Positions 25,093 to 37,500 of a stretch of DNA of 64,000 nucleotides are shown here, one piece after another (within the stretch, counting starts at the first letter, position 1; every line of letters starts with the position of its first letter). Below the pieces are notes generated by a model. It was not told where the DNA came from and did no database searches. It saw nothing but the letters and a program-made list of their open reading frames with translations. The translations under genes and the position numbers were made by a program. The stretch is from Campylorhamphus procurvoides. Its lineage: Eukaryota > Chordata > Aves > Passeriformes > Dendrocolaptidae. The stretch lies in assembly GCA_013396655.1 (NCBI GenBank), contig WBMV01008391.1, positions 682,001 to 746,000 of the forward strand. The letters run 5' to 3'.

Positions 25093-26942
25093 ATCTAAAT
25101 ATGGATGTTTTATTTCTTTGGGGTAAAACTAAAGATGCTGTTAACCACTGCAGTAAAATTTTCAGAGGAATATATGAGAAGTCCAAGGAAAGTGAAGCTG
25201 TAGTGCAATTACAAGATCTATATCTCATCTGTGAAAAGAGCTGATGAGAGTGGGCTGCTGTGCAGTTAGTTACCAGGGAAGGGTGGGTGGAAAACTGGCA
25301 CAGAACAGAATGACTATAAGGCTGAAAAAACCTATTGTGCCATAAGAATGATTACTGGAAGAAATTACTATGGACTGTAATGCAACTGAAAGAGAACACT
25401 GTGTACTTATGAGGATAAAATAAACAATACATAAGGCAGAAAATTAGAAGGCAAATACATGATGTTTATTCAAATGCACAGTGATATTTTCAGTATTTTC
25501 TGTTATACAAATAATTTATTTGGGCCTTACATACATTCCATTCTTTAATCTGCATATTTGTTTCAATATGGTATTAACTTCTTTGTATAGCTTAATGGCA
25601 TTTCAACTTTGTAGTGGCAGTCTATGATCGCTCCAGAATTTTTAAATTTTTTTTGAATATTCTGGAAAATTAGGTGTTCTGGGTCCAGCCTATGCTTGAG
25701 AGAGAGCATATACCATGTGTAGAGACAGTCTTAAAAATGGTCTGGCAATTATCTTAAAATAAGCATCTCATTAAGAAAAAGGTGAAATGATATTGCAATT
25801 TTTAATCTTGAATTGCAATCCATATTACAAGAGCAAAAGTTAAAAATTAGTTGAATTAAAGGATGCACTCCACCAGGATTTGGGGGGAAGGTGAATACAG
25901 GATTTTTATTATTGAGGAGATTCCTCTTATGGCATGAAAAATATAGTAGGCCTAATATTTATCAGGATTTCTTATGAGGAAGAACAATGTATTAAAGCTG
26001 AAAATCTGAAACCTGTATTATAGCTATACATTTACTTTTTTTTAAGTCTTTTTTTCTGAAAATAAACTATTCTCTTTCAATTACAAATGTTATCTCTGCC
26101 ATAAGCTCTTATTCTATTGCATCATTCTGGGAACAGATATTGCAAGGGATATTTGAACCAGGCAAATAAAAGACTTATTATAATAAAAGGGTAAAAAAGC
26201 AGTGGTAATCTATTGTTCCACATTACAGACCTGAATATGTATATATGACTATTTTTAAACTCAGTATTCTTCAAATTTGTATAAAACTAATTTCTTTATG
26301 ATTCAAAAATTAATTCATAGAAAGAATTCCCAAGAAACAGGTAATAGATTAATTCTCTCAAATCAGACTCTTGAAATATAGGGAAGGAACAATCCATCTG
26401 GAGTTTTGCCTGTACATCACATGAATTTTACTCTGTCTGCAGCATTTATAGCTTCTAGTAAACTTTCTGCCTTTCTCCTCCCCAAGTCATATGTCCATCT
26501 GAGTGAACTGATGTTTATATATATGTCATAATGGGCAGTTACAAATAAATTGCTTTTGAAAGAAATCTGGAAAAAGCTAGGGGCTGATCCAAAAAAGGAC
26601 TTACCTGCCTTAAGAAAGACCTGGCAGAATTCAGGGCCCTAGTGACCCTGAGAACTGTTAAGTACCTGCTTAACCCCAGAGATTCTTAAAGAACTATATT
26701 ATTGTCTATTTTTAAACATTGCATTTCATCAGATCCTGTAGCCTAGTTCTCTATGTGCCCAGATCTGCCTCAGTTTGACATAGTGGTTGTGTCAAGTGCT
26801 TAACTCATGTGTAGTACCTTCTGTCTACATCATAAAATGTCTTTGAACCCTTCAAGCTGGGAAAATAATGACAATTCTTTTTCATGGGAAGCACTTGAAT
26901 CAGAAGATAATGTTCCCTTGTAGAATTATAAAATCATGGAAC
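25093..26942. other. unique AT-rich sequence
   Basis: No gene is recognised. Near 26.58-26.83 kb, phrases such as gggctgatccaaaa and gtgcttaactcatgtgtagt faintly recall old amniote dispersed repeats, too weakly to call. Confidence 0.35.
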
Positions 26943-27395
26943 ATAGAATCATAGAATGATTTGAGTTGGAAGGGATCTTAAAGACTATCTAGTTCCAAAC
27001 CCTCTGACACAGGCAGGGACTTCTACTAGACCAGGTTGCTCAAAGCCCCATCCAACCTGGCCTTGAACGCTTCCAGGGATGGGGCTTCTCTGGGCAACCT
27101 GCGCCAGTGTCTCATCACTCTCACAGTAAAGAATTTCCTCCTAATGTTTAATCTAAACCCATCCTCTGTTAGTTTAAAGCCATTACTCCTTGTCCTATCA
27201 CTACATACTCTTGCAAAAATTCCCTCTGAAGCTTTCCTGTATCCCTCTTTAGGTACTAGAAGGTTACTACAAGGTCTTCCCAGAGCCTTCCCCAGGCTGA
27301 ACAACCCCATTTGTCTCACCCTGTCTTCATAGGAGAGGTGTTACATCCCTGTGATCACCTTTGTGGCCCTCATCTGGACTCCAACAGGTCCGTGT
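26943..27395 (-). mobile_element. CR1 LINE, ORF2 tail plus 3' UTR
   Basis: Among the better preserved fragments. Its 3' end is at 26943 (catagaatcatagaatgatt), with ctagaccaggttgctcaaag and ccatccaacctggccttgaa in the 3' UTR. The - frame at 27026-27319 reads RQMGLFSLGKALGRP, the last part of ORF2 running into the UTR. It is truncated near 27395 at ggactccaacaggtcc. Confidence 0.95.
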
Positions 27396-29504
27396 CTCTT
27401 CTCTGTCCCAAGAAACATTTATAATGAGTTTCAGAGGAAAGTGAGGAAAATGCTCCTAGGTTAGGTAGCCTGGTGAGGAGATCAGACAATGAAAAGGAAA
27501 CAAAAGAAGACCAGAAATATCTCAGAGAGCAGAGGAAATCAGTGCTACTCTGCCCTTCTCTGACTGCTATAACACCTGAACTGCTGTGGAAAAGGCAGCT
27601 GTGACATTTCAATCAGGTTTTGAAAGAACAGCCTTTGGGTCATTTGAAAATGAAAGGAATGAGTTTTAAGCTTCACAAGAAAGGTCCATGGGTGAACACC
27701 GAGGCAAATAAAATGTTTCCTCACAGTCCTGACTATCACATATTGGGTGGAAAAGTTGGTGGCCCAACCAACTTGGTTGGTTCTAAGTCAGTCAGATCTG
27801 ATTCATTGTAGAGAGCACCCTATTGCCCAGGTGGGTGTAAGATCCTGCTTTCTTGGTTAGGAACCTTCATTTTTTTTGGCATTGGAAAAAGTCAGTCTTC
27901 TACTCCTGTTTCCTCTAGGATCTAATGGCAGTTGTTGATTTGGAGTTTTGTCTTGGCTCACCTTGGGTCTGGTTCTTTAACGGAAGCTGTAAAAGCAGTG
28001 TGCTGTTTAATGATAACCCTTCTCTCAATGGCATTTTTTTTCCCCTTAGTCACATTGACATCTCCAAGAGCCTTCTGTTTCTGTTGGATTTTAGTCATAA
28101 GTGCAAGAAATTTGACCTGATATTTTTGAAGACTTTTATTCAGGCTGCCAATTTTTCCAAGTCTAACAATCTTCAGAGGCTGTGGTGAATGGGTACAAGA
28201 TGGCTGAACCACTTCCTGAGGAAATACACACAGATACAAATATTCAGAAATGAGCCTTTTATTATATTTTTGTTGAAGTTTGTTTTTCTAAAGTCCTTGG
28301 CAGTCAAAACTGTATGTCAGATAACTTCAAAATGATCCCTAGTGACAACAAAAGATTTATTAGGAAGCAGTCAGCCTGATTTCAAAGTGGTTTTTTCCTG
28401 GTCTACTCTCTTGTGTCCCTGCACTAATGGAGTTCTCTCCAGCTTCCACATCTCACCTGCTTTTGGAAAAAACCCACTTGCAACATTGTTATCTGATTTA
28501 ATCAACATTGTGCTTCCAATGCAGAAACAGTATTGTGAGGTGCTGGTCATCTGACCCATTTTAAACTTTTAATTTAGAATTAAATTGATGCATCTCCTGT
28601 TGCTACACCGAGAATTCAGAAATTTAGGAAAACTGCCCAAGCTCTCTTCTTCATAGATATTTAAAACAAAGTAACTCTACACTCATACAAGAGAGATGCC
28701 CAAATCCCAACCTAAGCATCCCACACCAATAAACTCTGGACTACTGAACATGACAGAAAAGCATAAAATGTCTGAAAGATAAAAGCTTAATCTAGTCAGA
28801 AACGTATCTTTCTGTTAATCCAGTTCAAGAGTCTTTTTCAAACTTTGTGGAAGCAACAATTATATGAGGAAAATAAGAGCTTTCACCTCTGAAGTGCACA
28901 TAATTAATCATTTCATTTCCTTTCTTCCTCTCCTCTGTTGCCACTTTATGTGAATATTGCAATAAATCAACTCCAAAAGTATTTTTGAGGCAGTTCATTA
29001 TTTAAGCATTTAGTCTAGCAAACATCTGGATGTAAAAGGGCTTTTCACAAAGTGCTACAGATACAGAGATGAAAATAGATTATGACAGGGAAGTATGATG
29101 AATGTAATTCTAACACTTGAATCACCTCTGAAGTGTAGGTGCTTTTTCCTCATGTTGGACTACTATGTAGTGAAGTCAATGAGATGAATGTATTTCTGAC
29201 TGCTAATAAAGTTTTGTTGCAAATCTCAGCAATATTAAATAAAATTTTACAGAATGTCTCATAAAACAATATAAATGTTTTATATGAACATGCCATGAAA
29301 TTTTATGCAAAAAAGGACAAAATTATAATGTATTTTCTCTAAAGCAGTCATTATTTGTTCATGCAAAATAAATTGATTAATTCAGAGTGCTAGTTCACAA
29401 ATGCAGAATGATGATCCCTTGACAGAGAAAATGAGAATACACTCAACTAGAAGAAAAAGAGTTTATTAGGGAGCTTCACATTCCCTTTTCTCACACCTGG
29501 CATA
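27396..29504. other. unique sequence with overlapping open frames at 27.6-28.6 kb
   Basis: Four modest open frames overlap on both strands between 27620 and 28560. The best, at 27962-28215 on the - strand, is listed as a candidate exon. The remainder is AT-rich and unrecognised. Confidence 0.35.
27962..28215 (-). other. candidate exon, unknown product
   Basis: On the - strand a T-rich acceptor (gtatttcctcag) precedes 28215 and a strong donor (ccaag|gtgagc) follows 27962. The 254 bp between are fully open in one frame starting at phase 0 and ending with two spare bases. The peptide is basic and glutamine-rich (EVVQPSCTHSPQPLKIVRLG, later MTKIQQKQKALGDVNVTKGK and TASVKEPDP), unlike most chance frames nearby. 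A stop lies just beyond the donor. A donor-like site at about 28459 could end a preceding mini-exon of about 36 bp, but its acceptor is poor. No family is recognised. It could be a real exon, a pseudogene piece or chance. Confidence 0.28.
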
Positions 29505-29913
29505 AAAAAGGCTCCAGGGAGACTTTATCTCCCTCTACAACTACCTGAAAGGAAGTTGTAGTGAGGATGAGGGAGCAGAAGGGAGGGAGGGAGGGGGAAA
29601 AGTTGGTCTCTTCTCCCAGGCAGTAAGTGACAAGACAAGAGGAAACAGCCTCAAGTTGCATGTGGGGAGGTTTAGATCAGATATTATGACTTTATTTTAT
29701 TTTTTTTCCCATGGAAAGGATTGTGAAGCATTGGAACAGGCTTCCCAGTGAAGTGATAGAATCACCATCCCTGGGAGTGTTGAAAAAATGTGTGGATATG
29801 GCACTTGAGGACATGGTTTAATGGTGGTTATGGGGGTGGCACTGGGTTGATGATTGGACCTGATCTTAAAGGTCATGTCCAACCTCAGCAGTTCTGGGAT
29901 TCTATGATTCTAA
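29505..29913 (+). mobile_element. CR1 LINE, ORF2 end plus 3' UTR
   Basis: Starts in the end of ORF2 (gactttatctccctctacaa, ctacctgaaaggaagttgta) and runs through the 3' UTR to gattctatgattcta. It contains a short GGGA-rich insertion at 29581-29597 and a T-rich patch near 29695. It is 5'-truncated. Confidence 0.93.
29581..29597. repeat. GGGA tetranucleotide tract inside CR1
   Basis: Three to four gggagg units, an internal expansion within the CR1 fragment. Confidence 0.85.
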
Positions 29914-30298
29914 GTTCCAGTTTGCTGGACTTGGGAATGGCTGAGCCAAAGATTATATTTAAATGTTAAGGTTTCCAGGGCTCAGATTTTCAAAGATAAC
30001 CTTACGGTTCTGTGATCAGATGCTCAGCTCTCTACAGTTAATTGAGTTAGAATGTTGAAAGACTTCATTTTGACTCTAGGTCATGGAGATTAAACTGTTA
30101 TAGTTGGATATGTATATACGAAAAACATGTGAATGTATCACCTAGAGAATTAGAATTCTCTGTGATGGGAATTATTAGAAGACAGATAGGTCAAAGTAGT
30201 TTTGAACTCTGAAATAAACATTTGAACACACTCTATGCTAATAGCTCGTATTCATTTTCTCTTATTATTGCTATGAAATCAAAGCATCCAGACCTTAC

Positions 30299-30534
30299 CA
30301 ATCAAATCCTAAAATGGCTTAAGGCTAATCCCCTGTTATTAGTACTGGTGCTATAGCCCTCGATGGTCTTAGTTCCTGAGGTCAAAGTGGTCAGGTTCAC
30401 AAGCATATTAACAAGAGAAGCCAGAATTGAAGTAATTAAGTGCATAAGTGAGTGTTGAGCTACACTCACCCTCTCCACGTTGGAATCTTGCACAATATTT
30501 GACTTTCTGGAGTTTTCTCAGCCTTTTGCCTCCA
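30299..30534 (-). other. candidate exon-intron-exon on the - strand, unknown product
   Basis: An acceptor (attccacag) opens a 65-bp segment at 30534-30470, closed by a near-consensus donor (agagg|gtgagt). The putative intron is only 94 bp (30469-30376). It contains a branch-point-like cctgacc and ends in tttgacctcag. The second segment runs 30375-30299. One frame crosses the junction: RLRKLQKVKYCARFQRGE continues into GTKTIEGYSTSTNNRG and meets a stop at 30302-30304. This is the tidiest splice arrangement on the - strand here. The short length, the stop, and the failure to chain in phase with the 28.0 kb candidate keep confidence low. Confidence 0.22.
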
Positions 30535-30645
30535 CTGTGGAATATGTGAGCCATGATACTTAAGAAAGGAGCAGAAAGAATAATTTTTCCAGGTCACAAT
30601 AGACCCCTCATTCTGTTGTGGACTGTTTTATTTATAATTAGAATT

Positions 30646-30790
30646 ATACTACTTTATATATATAATTATATATATAATATATTTTATATAATTTAACAAC
30701 ATACCATTCAATACTAATTATATATTAATTACATAGTATAGATTCTAATTCTATATTAATTAAATAATATAATTATATATCAAATGTATA
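30646..30790. repeat. AT-rich low-complexity tract
   Basis: Nearly pure A/T with many ATATAT and TAATTA palindromic words; no single clean repeat unit. Confidence 0.85.
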
Positions 30791-31539
30791 TTATTCTACT
30801 GCTTTTATTTATATCATAATCCTTGGAGATTCTACAGCTCTCTGATTTCCAGTACTTTTTAATGCTGCCTTTTTGTAATGCAGATGCATTTTTTTCCCTG
30901 TCTCACACGGCTGTGCTTTTTCAGTGTCTGGTAGCTGATTGTCAGCAAGTTATAATTCCCAGGTGTCTCCTTGCAACCTGTGCTCATATTTTCAGAAATA
31001 TTTGCTGTTATTCCAAGCTTAAACTGCACATTTTCACAAGAAAAACCTAGTATCAAGGTCTGCCTTCCACAGCAATTTCTTATAAGCGATTGGTTAACAA
31101 GCCTAAAAATCCAGGACCAGGGCCTTGCAAAATTACCAGAAAGCACAGTTTGCATAAGGTCTGTCAGTAGCATGGCAACATTGGTTTTGTTAGCTTGTGT
31201 GGTTATGTTCTAGTGGCATGCTTATCTTTGGGTGTCAACAAGCTAATACTAAAATCTGCAGTGTTGTACATTTCTGGGTACAACAGGCCTCTGTTGTACT
31301 TGCACAATTATTGTAAAGGGAGTTTCCATATCCTTACTGAGTGTTGTGCTCTGCTGTGCTCAATTTCCTGCACTTTTTACCCCCTAGGATACATAGCAAG
31401 GGAGAGTTAAAATGACTGAAGTAGTTGTCAATATCTAGGCACGTGTTCTTCCGGAGCATGTTCCATATAGGTTTGTTTTCAGAATACTCTTCCTGTAGTA
31501 ATGGGGTGAATTTTTGCAGGGAGGGAAATAATAATTTTC

Positions 31540-31736
31540 TTTCCATTCCACACTTTCTGAGAATCATAATGTTCCACTGGAACAGGTTGACCAGAGAAGG
31601 TATGGATGTCTCATCCCTGGAAGTGTTCCAGGTCAGGTTGGATAGGGCTTTGAGGAACCTGGTCTAGTGGCAAGTGGGTTGAAACTAGATGATCTTTAAG
31701 GTCCCTTGCAACCCAAACCATTCTATGCTTCTGTAA
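31540..31736 (+). mobile_element. CR1 LINE, 3' UTR fragment
   Basis: ccactggaacaggttgacca, ccctggaagtgttccaggtc and ggtctagtggcaag follow the CR1 3' UTR to accattctatgcttctgta. Only the last 190 bp or so remain. Confidence 0.9.
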
Positions 31737-32634
31737 CATTAGTTGTGAAAAAGAGGAGATGAAGTTGGGATTTTCACAAGTAGAACTGCATATCCAAGTA
31801 TCCATGCATCTAATTTTAAGGTTTTGGGGACATAATATAAGGGCTTTGTATATTTTAAGGGGCTTGGAGTATTCATTAACCTAGTCAGATATGAATTGTA
31901 TTTGGGCAAATAAACTCCGTGGCACAAACAAAAATGCTACAAGTGAGATAAAACAGTAAACCATTTCCAAGCTGGCAAGTTGGTTCATTTGTCTAAAGAA
32001 CAGGGACCACTAGGATGTGATAAATTAAGGGTGATGTACAGAGGCTGCTGAATTGTCTCCTACTGTCTGTTAGGGAATCTGTTCTGTTGCTGTTTTCTGG
32101 AAATGCATTATCTTTATGTCACAAGTAGATTTGTTTGAGAATATGTTCAAGTGTATTGAATAGGCTTTCAAGGTCAACTAGAAGAATCCTATAAAAATGG
32201 ACTATATATAGATGATGGGTTATCTTAAAGGTAGGCATTAATCATTAAGCTTTCCCACTGCAGTGTTCTCTAGAACCTCTTTCTTCATATTAGGGAATAT
32301 CTTTGTTCACATCTCTGATGCATCACTGTGAAACTGTCTCAAAAGGTTGTTAATGCTATACCCATCCTAACAGAGTTTAATTAAAGACCATATTCTGCAT
32401 CTTTAGTTCAAAGCAAACAAAATGGTCATTCCAATCTTTACTTGAACACTAAGGCTTACAAGTCATAATGTCTGAATAGGTTCTGCTTTAGTCAAATATG
32501 ACATTTTAGTTTGTTGTATAATTTATTCACAAGGTGTAGAAAATATTAGTTACACTACAAGCAGAACTCAGCAGAGGAGCCCAAAAGTAAAGCTAAATAA
32601 GAAAAATAAATAATAATTGAAAAAGCCATTAGGG
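31737..32634. other. unique AT-rich sequence
   Basis: Nothing recognised. Confidence 0.4.
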
Positions 32635-33104
32635 AGCATCCAGAGGAGGGCAACAAAGATAGTGAAGGGCCTTGAGGGGAAGCCACATGAGGAGTGTCTG
32701 AGGTCACTTGGTCTGTTTAGCTGGGAGAAGAGGAGGCTGAAGGGAAACCTCATTGCAGTTCCAACTTCCTTGTGAGGGGAAGAGGAGGGACAGGCACTGA
32801 TCTCTTCTCTGTGGTGACCAGTGAGAGGACCTGAGGGAATGGCCTGAAGTTGTGTCAGAGGAGGTTTAGGCTGGATAGCAGAAAAAGGTTCTTCCCCCAG
32901 AGTGTGGTTGGGCACTGGAAGAAGCTCCCCAGGGAAGTGATCACACCACCAAGCCTGGCAGAGTTCAAGAGGCATTTGGATGATACTCTCAGGCACCTGG
33001 TATGACTCCTGGGGATGGTCCTGTGCAGGGCTAAGGATTGGACTCAACAATCCTTGTGAGTCCCTTCAAACTCAACATATTCTGTGACTGTATGATTCTG
33101 TGAA
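32635..33104 (+). mobile_element. CR1 LINE, ORF2 tail plus 3' UTR
   Basis: Begins within ORF2's tail (gcatccagaggagggcaac; then ggtcacttggtctgtttagc) and continues through a well kept 3' UTR to gtgactgtatgattctgtg. It is the same subfamily as the 3.1 and 14.0 kb copies. A 160-codon - frame across it (32568-33050) is antisense and not a gene. Confidence 0.94.
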
Positions 33105-33904
33105 GTATGCCAATCAAAAGTTATTCTTTTTGGCCCCAAAGTGGATGGACTAGAAAATATAATTAATTTAAAAAAGTGAAATGTTACTTTTTTATTCTTT
33201 AAAATCATTTTTAATCACCTAAATTGAAGATTTCATAAGAAACACTTGTCAAATAAGAAAGCACAAAAGAATATTTTTAAAAGTTTTACGTATTACATCC
33301 ATACATACTTAAAAATAGATTGAAATCCATAAAACTGGGGAAAATACAGTGCAGTCAACACAATAAATGTTTTGAAGAAAACTCTACACCATTACACTAC
33401 AAAGCACAAAATACTAAATAATGAATTTGACAGTAAATCAAACCCTAAACTGTATCTAGGGGAATATAATAAAAAGAATTCTGAGAATAAATGTAATAAA
33501 TAATGTCAAATGTAAACTGAAAAATAAGATCTAAGTCTTTGTATAAGAGATTCAAACCATAAAGAATAAAGTGAAATCTGTTCTAAGACAGAGATATATA
33601 TTTAGCTTACTATTCATATAAACCTTGTTGGGTGGGGCTTTTTGGAATGAATTTTTTTTCCCCTTCTACTTTTAATCAGATTTTCATTGTATCTTGATTC
33701 ATAGAAATAGCTCATATCTTTCCCACAACATCAGGCTGGAAGAGATGCTTAATTATTATATTTAAGCATTTGATAAATGCATTTTTGTGGACATACATAT
33801 GTTTGACATTCTTAAAAATGCATAGTGAAAAATTCAGGCAATAAACCATGCTATGTATTTCAAAATGCAATTATTTATTGTCATTTAGAAGAATGAATTA
33901 CATT
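33105..33904. other. unique, very AT-rich sequence
   Basis: Nothing recognised. Confidence 0.4.
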
Positions 33905-34210
33905 TTTATGTTTCCTTGACAAATGTTGGCTTTGAGTGATGACTGCATTGTCTTTCAAGTGCTAATTCAGTAACTCCAACAATAATTTTCTCCATAATTT
34001 TACCAGGCACCAAGGTGAAACTGACAGGCTTATAATTACCAGGGTCTTCTTTCTCACCCTCCTGAAGATTGGAATAACATTTTCTAGCTTTTAGTCATCT
34101 GGGATCTCTGCATATTCCCAAGACCATGCATAAATGACTGAGAGAGGCCTCACAATAATATCAGCCAGATCTTTCAGTATCCTGGGATGAAATGTCATTC
34201 TTTCCAGATT
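33905..34210 (-). mobile_element. CR1 LINE, internal RT fragment
   Basis: A diverged internal piece of CR1 ORF2 in reverse orientation. The stretch attttctccataattttacc, then ctgacaggcttataattacc and gtcatctgggatctct, matches the antisense of the RT region upstream of palm motif A. Neither end of the element is present. The divergence suggests an older insertion. Confidence 0.8.
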
Positions 34211-34321
34211 AAACCACTAAATGTTAGAAAAGTATTCTAGATGTGACACTTAATTTGAACTTGCCAAGGAAGCTGGATGGTTCTACTCTTACTCCACCCT
34301 CAAATATTTATTTTCCTTTTT

Positions 34322-34560
34322 GTAGAATTATAAAGCTGCTGGGAATGCAAGTACTACACATAATCCAGTCCAACCCACCAGGATATACCTAAACCATTTC
34401 TGACAGAAGTCTGTCTAAAACTAAGTGATCTAGACTGCCCAAGCTCATCAGACAATCTACACTTGTTCTGTAGTATCTTTAAAAAATCTTCTCTTTTGTA
34501 TCACTCACATTCTTCCTCTGAAAGTTAAAATCTGAGTACAATTAGTGGTTCACATTCCTC
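34322..34560 (-). mobile_element. probable ancient CR1 3' fragment
   Basis: Phrases such as aatccagtccaacccacca, ccatttctgacagaagtctg and tctcttttgtatcactcaca follow the order of an old CR1 3' UTR in reverse orientation, with heavy divergence. The assignment is by resemblance to older sauropsid CR1 families. Confidence 0.35.
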
Positions 34561-37500
34561 CAACATTTGTTTGGGTAGGCAGTTATCATAAACACAGGTC
34601 TTGTAAGCACCGAAGAGCATCAGAGGCTGAGCATGTCTTAAAATCAACCCATGCCACGTTCAAAATTGGGTGACAGAGATTTCACTACTGATTTATAATA
34701 ACTGAATAAGTAATTAGGATTTTTCTTTCTTTTTTTTTGTTGGTAACAAATTCCTCCACACTTCTAAAAGTAAGTCACTACTAGTAAGGTAGTGTAATAT
34801 TGAAAGAGATCCATAATTCTACACATGCAGTTTTGGAAGCATTGACTAGGATAGATACCTTATTAATGTTGCCTTTTTACTCCAGGAAAATTACTGGATA
34901 GTGCAAAAGATGATGAAAAATAAGGCATCTGATGTGAGTATTGCTCAACACTTTTTGTGGAAATGTTTCTTTGAATAATTGAGTATTTAAAAATTAAATT
35001 AGCATAGTTTGAATAATTTTGAAATACTCAAGTGGCAAGTAATGTTCGTTCGTGTAACACCAGCTTTTTGGCATGTACACTGACAGAAAAGTTGTTTTGA
35101 CTCAGAAGAACTTATGATATTCTCTCTCAATGTATTCTGTGTTTCCATTCAGATTTTCTGGTGGATCTTGTCGATACCTACAGCACCTAGCTAGTATGCA
35201 GAATCAATTTTCAAAACATTAGCTCATGTATATATTTCAGGAAGTATTTCACTCCTCATATGGGAACAAAACTAAGAGACTCTATCACAAGAGTGGAAAA
35301 TATTTCAGTGATTTCTATTCTGGCTTCCCCACTGTGATAAACCTTTGATAAACAAGGATTTAAGCATTTTTTTCCTCCATCTTCAGAGCTCTAATGTTAA
35401 TGAAAGTCTGCCCTACTGCCTAGCATGGGCTGTTTGGTGAAGGGGTTGCTCACTACCTTTCAGTAAGGTATTGGAAATTCTTGCAAATGTTAGCTGTAAT
35501 CACTTTTTAGGTCTGCAACTGTGGAAGTCCTGAAATCACTTTTGAGTAGTTCAGGTTGAAAACCCCAGCATTTTTCTCTAAATAAAGTGTTATTTTGCAA
35601 CCCAAATGCCCTTTCAAGCCTTGATCTAAACTTGAAAGAATCATTATATATCTATTTGTAAAGGGATGAGCAAGTTATTATGACAGATATTCTTTTCTAT
35701 TAGTCAGATTATTAGTAGATGTCCTCAAAATTTTATGCTTGAAAACCCTCTGAGCAATTTTGGTAATCTTTCATTTCTTCTTCTTCTACCCCAATAGGTA
35801 TAAGAATAGTGCATTTATACAAGAAATTGTGTACAACGTCTATTAATGATTCCTTTTGTAAAAAAAATTAAGGTTTCTCTCTCTCTCGCTGCACTGTTGC
35901 AACTATCTCGATAATCAGTGCCTACTAAAAAGTGCATTATGCACTACAGATTAGAATAATCTTCCTTTCTAAAAGATAACACAGCTGTATCACCACAATT
36001 CCCATGCTGTTTTACACCAAGACTAATGTCTGTATTTTAAACAATATGGACACAGTATTCTGAAAATTGATTTTCAGTTAAATATACCAGTAATTTTCTT
36101 ACTCTAGGCCATCACTAGACAATCTTCTGAGTTCCCACCTCTTCAAAAGAGTCTTTTTTAATTATCACCTTTGCATATAATTTTTGGTGCATTTCCAGTG
36201 AGAAAGAAGCTGACCTAAATCAGTGTCTTTTCAGGATTTATATTTACAATTACACTTTCATGATTTAAACTTTAAAGAACAGGAAATCTCATTCAAGTGA
36301 ATGAAGTGATTTTTTTCTCTCTTCCCCAAAAGGAAAATTTTAAGATGAAAACAAGCCATCATTTTAGGGTTCTTCAGTGTCAAACAGCTTGTCTTGTCAA
36401 TGACAAGAATCATGTTGAGATACTTGTTCAAATTTTTTTTCTCAGTCCCTTCTCAGTACTTTTCAAATACTGCAACTCAGAGAACACATTTATGAGAAAG
36501 TTGTATTTTTATAAGCATTATTCCAAAGTATCTCAGGAGACTCCTAATCATTCTGGTCCCTCACACAATTTGAAAACCATTCATTGCAGATAAATATACA
36601 TTGATTTCACAAGATGTGTGAAGTTACTTGACAGACCTAAGGGAGGAAAAACAAACCCCTTGGTTTCAGTGTCATTTCAATAAAATCTTATGTTATTTCA
36701 CTTTCCCATTTAATGTGAAGTGTACCTCCTAGGACTGATGCCTTCTTGGTGGCTCCAAGAAAACAACAAAAGAGGCATATTTTCAAACCTGATTATTGTC
36801 TTTTGTAAAAGTACAAATCCAATGCCATTTATTGATATGGATCCATACCTAATGTTCCTTTACATGTTCCTAGTAAAGGTTAAGGCAGACTGTATCTCAT
36901 GGTTCCCACTCTACTTCTACTGATTGGTCAGAAGGTGTTTATTTCCACAAATCTATGCCAATTTAAAATGTTGTCACCTTATACTATTGTTCATACTCCA
37001 GTTCTTGTTTTGGGCATGCCTGGTGCACATTAGAAAACACCACTATGCAGCCCTTGATATCAGAAAAGCTATAGAACAGGAAATCTCCAGAGGGTGATAA
37101 ATAAGGAGCAGTTGGAATAGGTAAAAATCTCACTGCTTGCTCCAGAAGACAGCATCTGTCCATGCTATTTTGAGCTCTTCAGTCCATGATTTTCACAGAG
37201 AAATTGTGACTAAGTATTTGCTGGATCCAGCTTCTAATTAACTTCCCACCGCTGTTGGCTTAGCACAGCCATCACCTGTGGGATGTTCTGATTTGAGTAG
37301 CCTGGATTTCATTTACGTCAGCATTTGGCCTGACTCATTGTTTCTGAAGAACTGAAGGAAATGAATAAATGAGTACATTGTCAAATGCAAATTTATCAGC
37401 ACTCAGCTGCCCTCATGCTTTTAAAACACTTTGACTAGAAATTCATTTAGCCGTGACATAAAAGCCCTTGCCCTGTTTATGCTTTCCTCATTTTGACACC

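Larger units (their letters stand above)
29914..31539. other. unique sequence, strongly AT-rich in the middle
   Basis: Contains the candidate - strand exon pair at 30299-30534 and the AT-rich tract at 30646-30790. The - frame at 30859-31173 (104 codons) is open but has no convincing splice borders. Confidence 0.35.

Noticed and set aside
32568..33050. 160-codon open frame on the - strand
   Set aside because: Antisense of a + strand CR1; its peptide resembles the antisense frame at 14.7-15.2 kb because both come from the same repeat.
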